Of a stretch of DNA of 64,000 nt, positions 55,211-64,000 are shown in pieces (positions within the stretch are counted from its first letter, which is position 1; each line of letters starts with the position of its first letter). The stretch lies in assembly GCA_913057775.1 (NCBI GenBank), contig CAJXOG010000001.1, positions 310,001-374,000 of the forward strand. The letters run 5' to 3'. The position numbers were made by a program, and so were the translations under genes. The DNA is from an uncultured Fodinibius sp. (GTDB taxonomy: Bacteria; Bacteroidota; Rhodothermia; Balneolales; Balneolaceae). The notes below the pieces were generated by a model. It made no database searches. It saw only the letters and a list, made by a program, of their open reading frames with translations, and was not told the DNA's origin.

Positions 55211-55393
55211 TATTCGTTTGTTTAAATGCTGATCTAAATTACTTAGCTATTGTATCCCAAAAAAAGGCGCGGGTAAATATAATAGAAATCAATATTTTTT
55301 AACAGCTTTAAAAGGATTTAAAATCAATACTACTGGTATTAAACAGCACATTGCTTTATAATGCTATTGCAAAGGAATCAAACTTCATAAATA

Positions 55394-56038
55394 ATGATAG
55401 CTATCAGTCTTGACAAGTTTGCAAAACAGGGATGCCTAATTTTTCTGTTACTTTTGGCAGCGACCTCTCTCTCATGCGCCCAAGCTCCTGGCAATCAATC
55501 AGATATAGACTGGCTGATTGAAGTTCTGAATATCCGAAGTGGATCAATGGTCGCCGATATTGGAGCGGGAGATGGGGATCAGACGCTGGCTATCGCCAAC
55601 CATATTGGTTCTGAAGGTACAATCTATAGCACCGAACTGGGCACGGAATCAGTTGAGGAGTTAAAACAATCTGTAACAAATGCTGACGCCAGTAATATAA
55701 CCGTTCTCGAGGGGCATCCCGATCATACAAACCTCCCAAAAGAATGCTGTGAGGCCATCTTTTTGCGCCGCGTCTACCATCATATCACAAACCCAAAAGC
55801 CTTTAACAACAGCTTATTGGCATCTCTTAAACCCGGTGGGCGTTTGGCCATTATTGACTTTGAACCGCGGGGATCCGAAGCAGATCCTGAAGGGCGATCA
55901 TCCGGCAATCAGCATGGTGTAACAGCCAAAACGGTCATCGAAGAACTTACACAAGCAGGCTTTTCACTCGTCAGTTCAGAAGATGGATCTGGGAGAGATA
56001 TCTACGTAGTAATGCAGAAACCGAAGAGCAACTCTTGA
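55394..56038 (+). CDS. Class I SAM-dependent methyltransferase with an N-terminal export signal
   Basis: 214 residues. The first 28 (FAKQGCLIFLLLLAATSLSCAQA) look like a signal peptide, with a weak lipobox-like SLSC (Cys about 27) or a type I site after CAQA. A complete Rossmann-type methyltransferase core follows: VADIGAGDGDQTLAIANHI (motif I, about 55-73), IYSTELG with the acidic ribose-binding residue, NITVLEGHPDHTNLP, CCEAIFLRRVYHHITNP (motif IV region) and LKPGGRLAIIDFEPRG. Such enzymes methylate small molecules, lipids or proteins, but SAM is normally confined to the cytoplasm. Either the signal is a membrane anchor with the catalytic part inside, or the domain has been recruited for another purpose. 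Substrate unknown. Confidence 0.8.
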   Translation: MIAISLDKFAKQGCLIFLLLLAATSLSCAQAPGNQSDIDWLIEVLNIRSGSMVADIGAGDGDQTLAIANHIGSEGTIYSTELGTESVEELKQSVTNADASNITVLEGHPDHTNLPKECCEAIFLRRVYHHITNPKAFNNSLLASLKPGGRLAIIDFEPRGSEADPEGRSSGNQHGVTAKTVIEELTQAGFSLVSSEDGSGRDIYVVMQKPKSNS

Positions 56039-56149
56039 GGTTTTCAACTGAGGATAAAATATCTTAAACATCCCCATATTTCTTTTTCCGTTCGGTATTT
56101 CTAAGTAGATTACTTGTACTAATTCCCACCAAACTAACGGAGGTTGACC

Positions 56150-56492
56150 ATGAGTTACGGACACGTAAAATCGGGGGATCGTATCAACCTCAAACACTGC
56201 GCAAAGAGTTAGATGTAGAGAACACCTATGCCCTGGTTAAGACAGATAAGATGGAAGTTATTCGCATGGCACTGAACAAGGGAAAAACGGTAGAACAGCA
56301 CTCTATTGACAGTGAACTATCCGCACAGTGCCTTAAGGGAGAAATTTTATTTCATATCGACAACAAAGCGGAAACTCTTACCGAGGATGACTGGCTGTAC
56401 GAAAAAAAGAGGGACAACCTTTTTCTTATAGTGTAAAAGCAGATACTATTCTTTTGGTAACCATCGTTTTTGGAAAGCAGCAGTCTCAATAA
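56150..56492 (+). pseudogene. Small cupin-type protein, broken by two frameshifts
   Basis: A clear Shine-Dalgarno (GGAGG, 6 nt upstream) precedes an ATG at 56150 that reads MSYGHVKSG, then loses frame. Adding one base in the G5 run (56173-56177) leads into GSYQPQTLRKELDVENTYAL and the cupin barrel (KMEVIRMALNKGKTVEQHSI, then CLKGEILFHID). Near the end another base added to the A7 run (56402-56408) gives a natural C-terminus (EGQPFSYSVKADTILLVTIV), stopping at 56490-56492; about 114 residues in total. As sequenced, only an internal piece is open. The family is a small single-domain cupin, probably binding a metal or ligand; function unknown. Both lesions are single-base losses in homopolymers, so sequencing error is possible. 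Confidence 0.7.
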
Positions 56493-56813
56493 GCATAGCC
56501 AAAAATCGCTGATATTACTTTCCAATAGCAGATCAAACTGTAGATAGTATTACTCTATTTTTTAGACGTTTTTTTCGGTGCCCTAAGATTCGTTACATAT
56601 GTATAAATATGATAAAAACCCATCTAACCAACCTATATTGATTTTGATAAAATCATATCGAGATTGGATAATGATACTATATTCTTTAAAGTATAATATT
56701 TATAAAATCTAATTGTGAGTTTCCTGCAAATGTAAAAAATTTACCCCTTGAACTATGCCCTTAAAAATTTTATGATCCTTTATCATTATACTATTTAATA
56801 AATACACGTTAGT
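56493..56813. other. AT-rich intergenic region, no gene seen
   Basis: 321 bp between the broken cupin gene and the BNR protein. It is strongly AT-rich and holds a small perfect hairpin (GATTTTGATAAAATC near 56640) but no open frame, RNA gene or convincing terminator. It presumably contains the promoter of the next gene. Confidence 0.6.
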
Positions 56814-59800
56814 ATGAAAGTAAAAATCGGCTCTGTCCTATTACTTATCTTTTTTGTGCTGAGTGGAACCCCACTTACGGCACAAGACGATGGTAAAAGT
56901 ATTTCGGAAGCAAATTATAGTGGACTTGAATTTCGCAATATTGGTCCCGCATTATTTTCGGGACGTATTGCAGATATCGCAATTCATCCGAACGATCAAA
57001 AAATATGGTATGTCGCTGTAGGCTCAGGTGGCGTTTGGAAAACGACTAATGATGGAGTAACTTGGGAACCGATATTTGATAATCAGTCATCGTTCTCGAT
57101 TGGAAGTGTTTCTATCGATCCCAATAATCCCAATACAGTTTGGATAGGCACCGGTGAAAATGTCGGTGGTCGCCATGTTGGATATGGCGACGGTATTTAT
57201 AAAAGCACCGATGCAGGAAAGACATGGAAAAACATGGGACTCAAAGAATCCCAGCATATTTCTCGCATCATCGTCCATCCCGAAAATTCGGATGTTATCT
57301 GGGTGGCTGCACAAGGCCCGTTGTGGAGCAGTGGGGGTCAGCGAGGTCTCTATAAATCCACTGACGGGGGTGAAAACTGGGAGAAGAAACTCGGCGGTAA
57401 CAAATGGACCGGCGTTACGGATATTGAAATTGATCCGCGCAATCCCGATCGCATGTACGCCGCAACCTGGCAGCGCCATCGTATCGTACCCATTTATGTT
57501 GGCGGTGGACCGGATTCAGGTATCCATAAAAGTACCGACGGTGGAGAAACTTGGAAAGAAATCAAAAACGGTATTCCTGAAAATGTAGGAAAGATCGGCA
57601 TGGACATCTCTCCACAGCAACCTGATATCGTCTATGCTGCCATTGAGCTAGATCGGCGAAGTGGCGGTGTTTTTAAATCTGAAGACAGAGGAGAATCCTG
57701 GAAAAAGATGTCAGATGCTGTTGGTGGTGGGACCGGCCCGCATTACTATCAGGAGCTTTACGCCTCTCCCCACCAGTTTGGACGACTTTATTTGATGGAC
57801 GTTGTTGCTGAAGTATCTACCAATCACGGAGATACGTTTCAAAACATTAATAATGACGACAAGCACGTTGACAATCATGCATTGGCATTCAAAAAAGATG
57901 AGCCAGAATACCTACTGATGGGATCCGACGGAGGACTCTATCAGTCTCATAATCTCGGTGAGGATTGGGATATGGTACGAAACCTGCCAATTACCCAGTT
58001 CCACAAAATCTATGTTGACGACGCTGAGCCTTTCTACAATGTGTACGGCGGTACTCAGGATAATGGCTCTCAAATGGGACCTTCACGTACCGATAACGAA
58101 CGAGGTATTGCCAATCGTGACTGGAAAAAAACATTAGGAGCTGACGGCCACGACGGTGCTACCGAACCTGGAAATTCCAACATTTTCTACGGTGAATATC
58201 AGCAGGGCGTTCTGCACCGTGTAGATAAACGAACCGGCGATGCTGTATTGATACAGCCACAACCTGATCAAGGTGAAGTATACGAGCGTTTTAATTGGGA
58301 TTCACCCGTTGAAGTCAGTCCCCATAATCCTACTAAATTACTGTTTGCTTCGCAGAGAGTTTGGATAACTGAAGATCGCGGCAACTCTTGGGAGGCGATC
58401 TCCGGCGATCTTACACGTGGTGATCAAGAGCGTCTTGAATTTGAAATCATGGGCAAACAGCGCAGTTGGAATAACGCCTGGGATGTAAATGCGATGTCTG
58501 ACTATAATACCATCACATCGTTGTCCGAATCGCCTCTGCAAGAAGGTTTGATTTATGCAGGCACCGATGATGGACTTTTTCAAGTCACGACTAACGGTGG
58601 CGAAAGCTGGCGCGAAGTCGAGCTTGGCAACATAGATGGAGTTCCAAAAACTGCCTTTGTGAATGACATCAAGGCTAGTCTGTTTGACAAAAATACAGTC
58701 TATCTGGTACTTGATAATCATAAATATGGCGACATGAAACCGTATATTCTCAAAAGCACCGATCTTGGCAAAAGCTGGGAATTTATCAGTAATGATCTTC
58801 CCAGTGACCATGTAGTGTGGCGACTTGTTCAGGATGATGTTAACAAAGACCTCATGTTTGCCGCTACCGAATTTGGCATTTTCTTTACCGTTGATGGCGG
58901 CGAAAAGTGGACAAAACTGGAAAGCGGTATGCCAACTATTGCCATCCGTGATCTCGTAATCCAACGACAGCATGATGATCTTGTCGCAGGCTCGTTCGGT
59001 CGGGGAATCTTCATTCTCGACAATTACGCACCGCTACGCGAGGTAAGCGCCGAAATGCTGGATCAACAGGCTAAACTTTTTGAAGCTCGTGATGCATTCT
59101 GGTACAAACCTGACCAGGAAGTTGAGGATCTCGGTTCTAACTTCTTTACCGCTGAGAATCCTCCTTTCGGAGCCGTCTTCACCTATTACCTGAAGGATGA
59201 TTTTAAATCACTTCGGGAGCAGCGGCTCGATCGTGAAGCGGAATTAGGTGAAAATGAAGACGTCCCCTTCCCTGGCTGGGATAATCTGGAGGCCGAAACA
59301 CGCCAACAAGGTCCAAAGATTATTCTTACTATCAGAGACAGTGATGGTAACGTTGTACGCAGAGTTGAAGGCCCTACGTCTTCAGGATTTCATCGTGTAA
59401 ACTGGAACCTTAGATATCCATCAAAAGATGTCATAGAAGTTGAAGAAGAAGGTGGATGGTACGACGGAGGTTTCATGGCTATGCCCGGCACCTATACGGC
59501 TACGCTTTCACAAAAAGTACTGGGCGAAGTAAAACAACTTTCCAAACCGATGGAATTTGAAGTTAAGCCGCTTCGTGAAGGAACGCTCGAACGAGAATCC
59601 AATACCACCGTCGCTGAATTTCGAGAAACGCTTGAAACATTTCAGCAAAACTTAAGCCAAACCGAAAACAAACTTGAGGAGCAAATAAATCGCGTCAACG
59701 CCATGGGTACGGCATTATCCAGAGCTTCGGAAGAAGATACTGCATTAGTAAAACGTCTCCATGATGCTCGAACGCAGTTACTTGATCTGCAGAAACAGAT

Positions 59801-60050
59801 GGAAGGCAGTGAAGCCAAACAAGAGATCGGTGAGCGTACCCAGGTAACTCCTGGTTCTCGTCTATATGTAGGATACAGTGCCCTTGGATCAACCTATGGA
59901 CCTACACCGATGCACGTAAATACTATTGAAGCTGGCAGAGCCGAACTAGATGCTATCCAGAAGGATCTGAACCAGTTCGTTAAAAATGTGATGCCTGAAC
60001 TCAAGCAAGCACTTGAAGCTACAGATGCACCACCTATTGAGGACAGTTAA
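56814..60050 (+). CDS. Exported BNR/sortilin-like beta-propeller protein
   Basis: 1078 residues. Signal peptide (1-23, ending LTAQD). At least ten BNR/Asp-box-type repeats follow, for example KTTNDGVTWEPIF, KSTDAGKTWKNMG, KSTDGGENWEKKL, KSTDGGETWKEIK, KSEDRGESWKKM and TTNGGESWREV (about 75-780), arranged as large propellers like VPS10/sortilin or oligoxyloglucan-type hydrolases. After the propellers a coiled-coil-prone C-terminal region (about 925-1070: ETLETFQQNLSQTENKLEEQINRV onward) may mediate assembly. No T9SS-type C-terminal signal is seen, so it may be periplasmic or use another route. It could be a glycosidase or a protein-binding receptor; no catalytic pair can be picked by eye. A strong terminator follows. 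Confidence 0.85.
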   Translation: MKVKIGSVLLLIFFVLSGTPLTAQDDGKSISEANYSGLEFRNIGPALFSGRIADIAIHPNDQKIWYVAVGSGGVWKTTNDGVTWEPIFDNQSSFSIGSVSIDPNNPNTVWIGTGENVGGRHVGYGDGIYKSTDAGKTWKNMGLKESQHISRIIVHPENSDVIWVAAQGPLWSSGGQRGLYKSTDGGENWEKKLGGNKWTGVTDIEIDPRNPDRMYAATWQRHRIVPIYVGGGPDSGIHKSTDGGETWKEIKNGIPENVGKIGMDISPQQPDIVYAAIELDRRSGGVFKSEDRGESWKKMSDAVGGGTGPHYYQELYASPHQFGRLYLMDVVAEVSTNHGDTFQNINNDDKHVDNHALAFKKDEPEYLLMGSDGGLYQSHNLGEDWDMVRNLPITQFHKIYVDDAEPFYNVYGGTQDNGSQMGPSRTDNERGIANRDWKKTLGADGHDGATEPGNSNIFYGEYQQGVLHRVDKRTGDAVLIQPQPDQGEVYERFNWDSPVEVSPHNPTKLLFASQRVWITEDRGNSWEAISGDLTRGDQERLEFEIMGKQRSWNNAWDVNAMSDYNTITSLSESPLQEGLIYAGTDDGLFQVTTNGGESWREVELGNIDGVPKTAFVNDIKASLFDKNTVYLVLDNHKYGDMKPYILKSTDLGKSWEFISNDLPSDHVVWRLVQDDVNKDLMFAATEFGIFFTVDGGEKWTKLESGMPTIAIRDLVIQRQHDDLVAGSFGRGIFILDNYAPLREVSAEMLDQQAKLFEARDAFWYKPDQEVEDLGSNFFTAENPPFGAVFTYYLKDDFKSLREQRLDREAELGENEDVPFPGWDNLEAETRQQGPKIILTIRDSDGNVVRRVEGPTSSGFHRVNWNLRYPSKDVIEVEEEGGWYDGGFMAMPGTYTATLSQKVLGEVKQLSKPMEFEVKPLREGTLERESNTTVAEFRETLETFQQNLSQTENKLEEQINRVNAMGTALSRASEEDTALVKRLHDARTQLLDLQKQMEGSEAKQEIGERTQVTPGSRLYVGYSALGSTYGPTPMHVNTIEAGRAELDAIQKDLNQFVKNVMPELKQALEATDAPPIEDS

Positions 60051-60075
60051 TTTTAACTCAAATATCTAGCTTATA

Positions 60076-60106
60076 GAAAGGGACGCCGAGGCGTCCCTTT
60101 CTTATT
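60076..60106 (+). terminator. Rho-independent terminator of the BNR gene
   Basis: GAAAGGGACGCC (60076-60087) pairs perfectly with GGCGTCCCTTTC (60090-60101) across a 2-nt loop, followed by TTATTTT. It lies 26 bp after the stop. Confidence 0.92.
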
Positions 60107-60259
60107 TTAAAATTTTACAGCTGTGAAATATTCAGGTTTGCGATAGATTAAAGTTTATTTCTTTCGATCCTGACAAAACCTGACTGCAATAAACCGGTTT
60201 AACAGTTCGGTGAATCCAAGTTTAAATGGCAAATTCAATGCTCTTACAACTGAAAACTT

Positions 60260-61336
60260 TTACTCAATACCTATCAGCCATTTCAATGTATCTACGCCAT
60301 CAGGTTTCCAAGAGAGCGACGGTTGCTGCGCAATGGATAAAAGCTCCGTTTCCTGATCCAACTCCGGAATCTCTACTTTATTAGATACATATATGTTCTG
60401 CAGTTGTGATCCATAATCTTGTGCCAACTCAGCCGCTTTTGATTGATCCCCCTGTACCCAGTAACACACAAAATCCTGATCAAACTCCAAGCCTCCCTCC
60501 TGCAGCAGAAAGTACTCAAGCCAAACCTGTGGACGTTGAACAGCTTCGTTATAGGCAAACTGCTGTTTAAGTTTTGGGGATGGATATTCGTGCTGGGGAT
60601 TTTCAAGCCAGAAACTTTTAAGTTGATCTGTCAGTTTCTGTTTAACTTCATCCAACGAAAACGGTGAAACAACAATGGCTACCGACCGACACCCTTTTCC
60701 ACTGTATCGAAATATGGCTTCCGTTAAATCATGTATGCTCTGCTCATCATTTCTGTCAAGATAAGCCAACGAAAAATGGGCCGTACGAATTAAAAAATCC
60801 GTATCAGGTTTTGCCAGATTCAATTCATCAATAGCCTCTTTTACTCCCGGTACTGACGATTCTGATCCGGCAAAAATAACGGCATCATGTTGCATCCCTT
60901 CAAAATCATCCAAGCGGTGAGTCCACTGTACATCACGATCAGACCATAAATCCGTCTTCTTAACTTCATTCAGAAAAGTCGGCAAAAGGTATGGATCCTT
61001 ACGCGAAATTTTACCGGTATACCGTGCTCCACTCAGCAAAGTAGCAAATGCATCTTGAAAACCGACAAGCGGTAAATTTCCCGCATGCAGGCACAACACA
61101 TTTTGACCGGAAGCATCCTGTTCTGCCCTCAATCCAGCCCGATCAACCCACTCTGCAATAGCCTCTCTGCTTAAATTTTTTTCAATTGATTGAACCGCAT
61201 ATTTTACATCCTCAAAGCTAAAATAGCCCTCGCGCACGGTTTGGTCAATAGCATCTTGCAGATATATATTATCATCCGACAGCCAGTTGTGGATAGCTTC
61301 CAGTAAGGTATCAATTCGTTTTTGGATATCTGACAT
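60260..61336 (-). CDS. Acyl-CoA reductase, LuxC-like
   Basis: 358 residues. An aldehyde-dehydrogenase-like fold of the LuxC family: LHAGNLPLVGFQDAFATLLSGARYTGKIS (about 82-110) forms the nucleotide-binding start, HDAVIFAGSESSV (about 151-163) lies mid-way, and the catalytic Cys is in YSGKGCRSVAIVVSPFSLDE (about 215-234). LuxC reduces fatty acyl groups to aldehydes. Here there is no luciferase (luxAB), so the aldehyde would feed another route such as fatty alcohol or lipid synthesis. It lies 60 bp downstream of a LuxE-like gene on the same strand, reproducing the reductase/synthetase pair. Length is somewhat below Vibrio LuxC (about 480). Confidence 0.85.
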   Translation of the reverse strand: MSDIQKRIDTLLEAIHNWLSDDNIYLQDAIDQTVREGYFSFEDVKYAVQSIEKNLSREAIAEWVDRAGLRAEQDASGQNVLCLHAGNLPLVGFQDAFATLLSGARYTGKISRKDPYLLPTFLNEVKKTDLWSDRDVQWTHRLDDFEGMQHDAVIFAGSESSVPGVKEAIDELNLAKPDTDFLIRTAHFSLAYLDRNDEQSIHDLTEAIFRYSGKGCRSVAIVVSPFSLDEVKQKLTDQLKSFWLENPQHEYPSPKLKQQFAYNEAVQRPQVWLEYFLLQEGGLEFDQDFVCYWVQGDQSKAAELAQDYGSQLQNIYVSNKVEIPELDQETELLSIAQQPSLSWKPDGVDTLKWLIGIE

Positions 61337-61396
61337 TGATTAAATCAATCTTAAAAATTATAAAACTCTCGAGGGTTTCTTCTTACTACATCACAT

Positions 61397-62398
61397 TCAA
61401 TCTTCATCAATCAAAAAATTACAACCTCGCAGATCTTTGGGATTCCAGCGTCCCAACACCTGGAAACGACCCTTTTTATCCATGACGCCCTTATCACCCG
61501 TCAACAGAAATGAGCAGCTATGTACATTCGCCAAATCAATAACGCCAATTAGTCCTTCCTTATATGGCGGTAGGGTTTCATCAGGATTCTCAGGATCACG
61601 GATAGTAACCTGCATCCACGGGACAGTTGAAAACCATTTTCCCGTAGCATATGCCTGACTTAATAGCTCTGCCATGCCATATTCGGAATGAATACGGCTG
61701 CCGTCCAATCCAAATCCTTTCGACAGTTTTCGATGTAATTCACTGCGTGAAACTTCTCTGCGATGGGTTTTCATTCCTCCTGTTTCAATCACAATGCTGT
61801 TGGATGGCAAACTAATATCGTCAATCTCCAATAAATCCAGCAATCCAAAAGCAGCGCCAAATAGAATCAACTGTTTCCCCTGCCGGTTCACTTCTTTAAT
61901 CGCATTGGGATTTACCGGCTCACCCAGCGGAAGGAATCGACTCAATCCACTGTTATCCTGATCAATAAGCTTCTGGATCATATAGATCAGTGACGAATGC
62001 GGGTTGTCCGAATAGCCGGGCGTGTAACCCCAAATTACCGCATTATCTAAGTTATAAAAGTGTCGAAATCCCTTTAACAGCGACTGCTCATAAAGCCTAG
62101 CATTATACACCCGATGGATGCTCCGCTGCATATCGGAAGTACCACTGCTCTTAAAAACAAGCTCACTATTATCTTCCGAATGGGTCGTCACTAAAACATC
62201 TTTAAATGCTTTAATCGGCAGTAGCGGAATAGCTGATATGTCATCCTGAACTTGTTTCAGGATCTCGGATTTTGTATTCAGCGCGACACAAAAACGATCA
62301 TAGACCGAATTATTCTGCAGCTGATATTCAAAAACTTGTTTGACTTTTTCTCTGAAAGACAGACCCTCCGAAAAGATGATATCTGACCAATTTTTCAT
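61397..62398 (-). CDS. Acyl-protein synthetase, LuxE-like
   Basis: 333 residues from the ATG at 62398; an in-frame ATG at 62428 would add ten residues of no family character. The adenylating LuxE family shows VFKSSGTSDMQRSIHRVYN (phosphate loop, about 80-98), IVIETGGMKTHRREVSRSELHRKL (about 201-224) and SRIHSEYGMAELLSQAYATG (about 231-250). In the luminescence system LuxE activates a fatty acid to acyl-AMP and passes it to LuxC. PaaK-like acid activation is an alternative. Its partner LuxC-like gene follows 60 bp downstream, and purB lies 64 bp upstream. The fatty acid substrate is unknown. Confidence 0.85.
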   Translation of the reverse strand: MKNWSDIIFSEGLSFREKVKQVFEYQLQNNSVYDRFCVALNTKSEILKQVQDDISAIPLLPIKAFKDVLVTTHSEDNSELVFKSSGTSDMQRSIHRVYNARLYEQSLLKGFRHFYNLDNAVIWGYTPGYSDNPHSSLIYMIQKLIDQDNSGLSRFLPLGEPVNPNAIKEVNRQGKQLILFGAAFGLLDLLEIDDISLPSNSIVIETGGMKTHRREVSRSELHRKLSKGFGLDGSRIHSEYGMAELLSQAYATGKWFSTVPWMQVTIRDPENPDETLPPYKEGLIGVIDLANVHSCSFLLTGDKGVMDKKGRFQVLGRWNPKDLRGCNFLIDED

Positions 62399-62462
62399 AA
62401 CAATATTAGCTGAAGACGAATCACACAAAAGTTATTGGTATCCATAAATTCAAATTTGTGAT

Positions 62463-63758
62463 CTATTCTAACCCTACGCGTTTAAAAATGCGCTCCACAT
62501 TTCGGGTGTGGTGATCTAAATCAAAAGCCTCTTCGATTTCTTCTTCGGTGAGACTTTCCTGTACTGTCTCGTCCGCTTCCACCAGATCGCGAAACATCGT
62601 CTTCTCTTCCCACGCCTTCATTGCCAAAGGCTGCACGGTATCATAGGCCTTTTCGCGTGACATGCCGGTATCAATCAGCTTATGCAGCACGCGCTGTGAA
62701 AAGGTTAATCCAAAAGTCTTGTAGATGTTATCGTGCATATTATCTTCAAAGATGGTCAACTTTTCCACCACACCTGAAAAGCGATTGAGCATATAATCCA
62801 GTAAAATGGTAGAGTCCGGCAAAATAATACGCTCTACGGATGAATGCGAGATGTCGCGTTCGTGCCAGAGCGGAATATTCTCATAGGCCGACATCATATA
62901 TCCGCGGAGCACACGTGAACAGCCCGAAATATTCTCCGAGCTTACCGGATTACGTTTATGCGGCATCGAGGATGAGCCCTTCTGCCCTTTTCGGAAAAAC
63001 TCTTCTGCCTCCCTTACTTCGCTGCGCTGTAAGTGACGTATTTCCACCGCCATCTTTTCCATCGTTGATCCGATCAATGCCAACGTTGAAATATAATCGG
63101 CATGACGATCGCGCTGCAAGGTTTGCGTAGAAATAGGCGCTGGTGAAAGACCTAACTCTTCACAAACAGAGTCTTCTACTTCGGGCGGAATATTGGCAAA
63201 GGTACCTACCGAACCACTCATTTTGCCAAATTCCACGTTCTTTGCTGCTTTCTCGAAACGCTCCAAGTTACGCTTCATCTCGGCATACCAAAGTGCGCAC
63301 TTGAGACCAAAGGTTGTAGGTTCCGCATGCACTCCGTGCGTGCGTCCCATCATTACGGTATATTTGTGCTTTTTGGCCTTTTCCGCCAACACATTAATGA
63401 TTTGCTGTATATCTTTTCGTAGGATTTCGTTAGCCTGTTTCAGGCGATAGCCGTTGGCTGTGTCCACGACATCAGTGGAAGTAAGTCCGTAGTGTACCCA
63501 CTTTTTCTCTTCCCCGAGCGATTCTGAGACCGACCGTGTAAACGCCACTACATCATGTCGGGTCTCCTTTTCGATCTCTTTAATCCGATCAACATCAAAT
63601 GACGCATTTTCGTAAAGCTTTTCGACATCTTCTTTGGGAATTTTACCCAATTTGCTCCAAGCATTACAAGCAGCCAACTCGACCTCTAACCAGGCTTGAA
63701 ATTGATTTTCCAACGACCATATATCGGCCATCTCCTTACGGGAATATCGCTCAATCAT
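62463..63758 (-). CDS. purB: Adenylosuccinate lyase
   Basis: 431 residues. Fumarase/aspartase superfamily enzyme that removes fumarate from SAICAR and adenylosuccinate in purine synthesis. Motifs: [18 protein letters not shown] (about 87-104), [18 protein letters not shown] (His about 140), and the signature loop [20 protein letters not shown] (about 259-278) with catalytic Ser. Length and order fit the shorter PurB type (Bacillus/Thermotoga-like). It opens a minus-strand group followed by the LuxE/LuxC-like pair, though a link between purines and acyl reduction is not evident. Confidence 0.97.
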   Translation of the reverse strand: MIERYSRKEMADIWSLENQFQAWLEVELAACNAWSKLGKIPKEDVEKLYENASFDVDRIKEIEKETRHDVVAFTRSVSESLGEEKKWVHYGLTSTDVVDTANGYRLKQANEILRKDIQQIINVLAEKAKKHKYTVMMGRTHGVHAEPTTFGLKCALWYAEMKRNLERFEKAAKNVEFGKMSGSVGTFANIPPEVEDSVCEELGLSPAPISTQTLQRDRHADYISTLALIGSTMEKMAVEIRHLQRSEVREAEEFFRKGQKGSSSMPHKRNPVSSENISGCSRVLRGYMMSAYENIPLWHERDISHSSVERIILPDSTILLDYMLNRFSGVVEKLTIFEDNMHDNIYKTFGLTFSQRVLHKLIDTGMSREKAYDTVQPLAMKAWEEKTMFRDLVEADETVQESLTEEEIEEAFDLDHHTRNVERIFKRVGLE

Positions 63759-63877
63759 TGCTAATAAATTTGGGCTGTAATTAAATAGAAAGTTCGCCCA
63801 AAGATATTGGATTTTTTAACAAAAGTAAGAAGTAATGAGTAATAATGATCAGCAATATTTCTTATTACTAACCAGGT

Positions 63878-64000
63878 TTATCGTCTCGGAATTTTAATCC
63901 AGCTGCCCTGTTCGATACTGGCATCAGAATCTACCTGATTGAGAATCGCTACATCCTCTGGCGTAATATCCATTGGTAAATTATTCGTGAATATCGACAG
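63878..64000 (-). CDS. C-terminal fragment of an unidentified protein
   Basis: The last 40 codons of a gene entering from the right, ending at the TAA at 63880-63878. The visible peptide is LSIFTNNLPMDITPEDVAIL, then NQVDSDASIEQGSWIKIPRR. The pattern 'ILNQ...D...I..G.WIKIP' resembles the LysM-like or M48-peptidase tail that ends many exported FCB proteases, but too little is present for a firm call. It is on the same strand as purB, 119 bp upstream of it. Confidence 0.5.
   Translation of the reverse strand: MSIFTNNLPMDITPEDVAILNQVDSDASIEQGSWIKIPRR

Noticed and set aside
60260-62398. Bioluminescence operon
   Set aside because: LuxC- and LuxE-like genes are present but no luxA, luxB, luxD or flavin reductase; such pairs are common in non-luminous bacteria.
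1-64000. tRNA or rRNA genes, CRISPR arrays, insertion sequences, prophage or toxin-antitoxin pairs
   Set aside because: I looked for these through the gaps and found no T-loop-like motifs, regularly spaced repeats, transposase frames or paired small ORFs that stand up.

Overview
The window is about 64 kb of ordinary chromosome, roughly low-40s percent GC by eye, with no rRNA, tRNA, CRISPR array, prophage or transposase that I could find. Several features point to the Balneolota/Rhodothermota side of the FCB (Bacteroidota-like) bacteria. These are a T9SS-type C-terminal sorting domain with the PNPFNPQT motif, a PID-CTERM-like small exported protein, bactofilin and AtpZ/AtpI beside atpB, DUF3467, DUF3098 and DUF4290 proteins, and few obvious Shine-Dalgarno sites. 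Genus is not decidable from this alone; a halophilic or marine Balneolaceae member is my best guess.

Layout. 1-3.5 kb (minus): cysteine-synthase-like enzyme, DUF3467 protein, M23 peptidase, bactofilin, AtpZ, AtpI-like protein and the start of atpB. 3.7-4.5 kb: a DUF4290-like protein and a GNAT. 4.6-9.5 kb (plus): menaquinone operon menF-menD-menH-menB, behind a perfect 14-bp LacI/CcpA-type palindrome. 9.8-19.9 kb (minus): a vitamin B12 block with the B12-dependent ribonucleotide reductase nrdJ, a BtuB-type TonB receptor, a BtuFCD-type ABC importer and two cobalamin riboswitches, one before btuF and one before btuB. 20-30 kb (plus): an exported amidase, an RND efflux operon with one adaptor and two tandem permeases, and an acyl-ACP thioesterase. 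30-38 kb (minus): aldo/keto reductase, a frameshifted PID-CTERM peptide directly behind a 1000-residue secreted Calx-beta/lamin-tail protein, a TPR protein, and a DAACS symporter overlapping a DUF92 protein. 38-46 kb (plus): maf, a TPR protein, an exported protein of the family usually labelled 'asparagine synthetase B', mazG, citrate synthase and a GH3-family protein. 46-50 kb (minus): Na/Ca antiporter and leuS. 50-60 kb: a tricorn-like S41 protease, a Na/Pi cotransporter, a methyltransferase with an export signal, a twice-frameshifted small cupin and a large BNR/sortilin-like exported protein. 60-64 kb (minus): a LuxC/LuxE-like pair, purB and the 3' end of one more gene.

How it works together. 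The clearest functional unit is the B12 block: import genes under riboswitch control sit next to a major B12-consuming enzyme that supplies dNTPs. nrdJ has no riboswitch; its upstream region instead holds two perfect and one near-perfect DnaA boxes. Both riboswitches are followed by the same 18-nt element containing a GGGAG Shine-Dalgarno-like core. At btuF it sits just before the start codon. At btuB it sits before a possible 23-codon leader ORF.

Two small genes (PID-CTERM peptide and cupin) can be read through only if single bases are added to homopolymer runs (T7, G5, A7). That suggests sequence or assembly error at least as much as true gene decay. I did not find a convincing wholly new multi-gene system. 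The most testable new items are the shared post-riboswitch element with its leader ORF, the DnaA-box cluster at nrdJ, and the export-signal methyltransferase.
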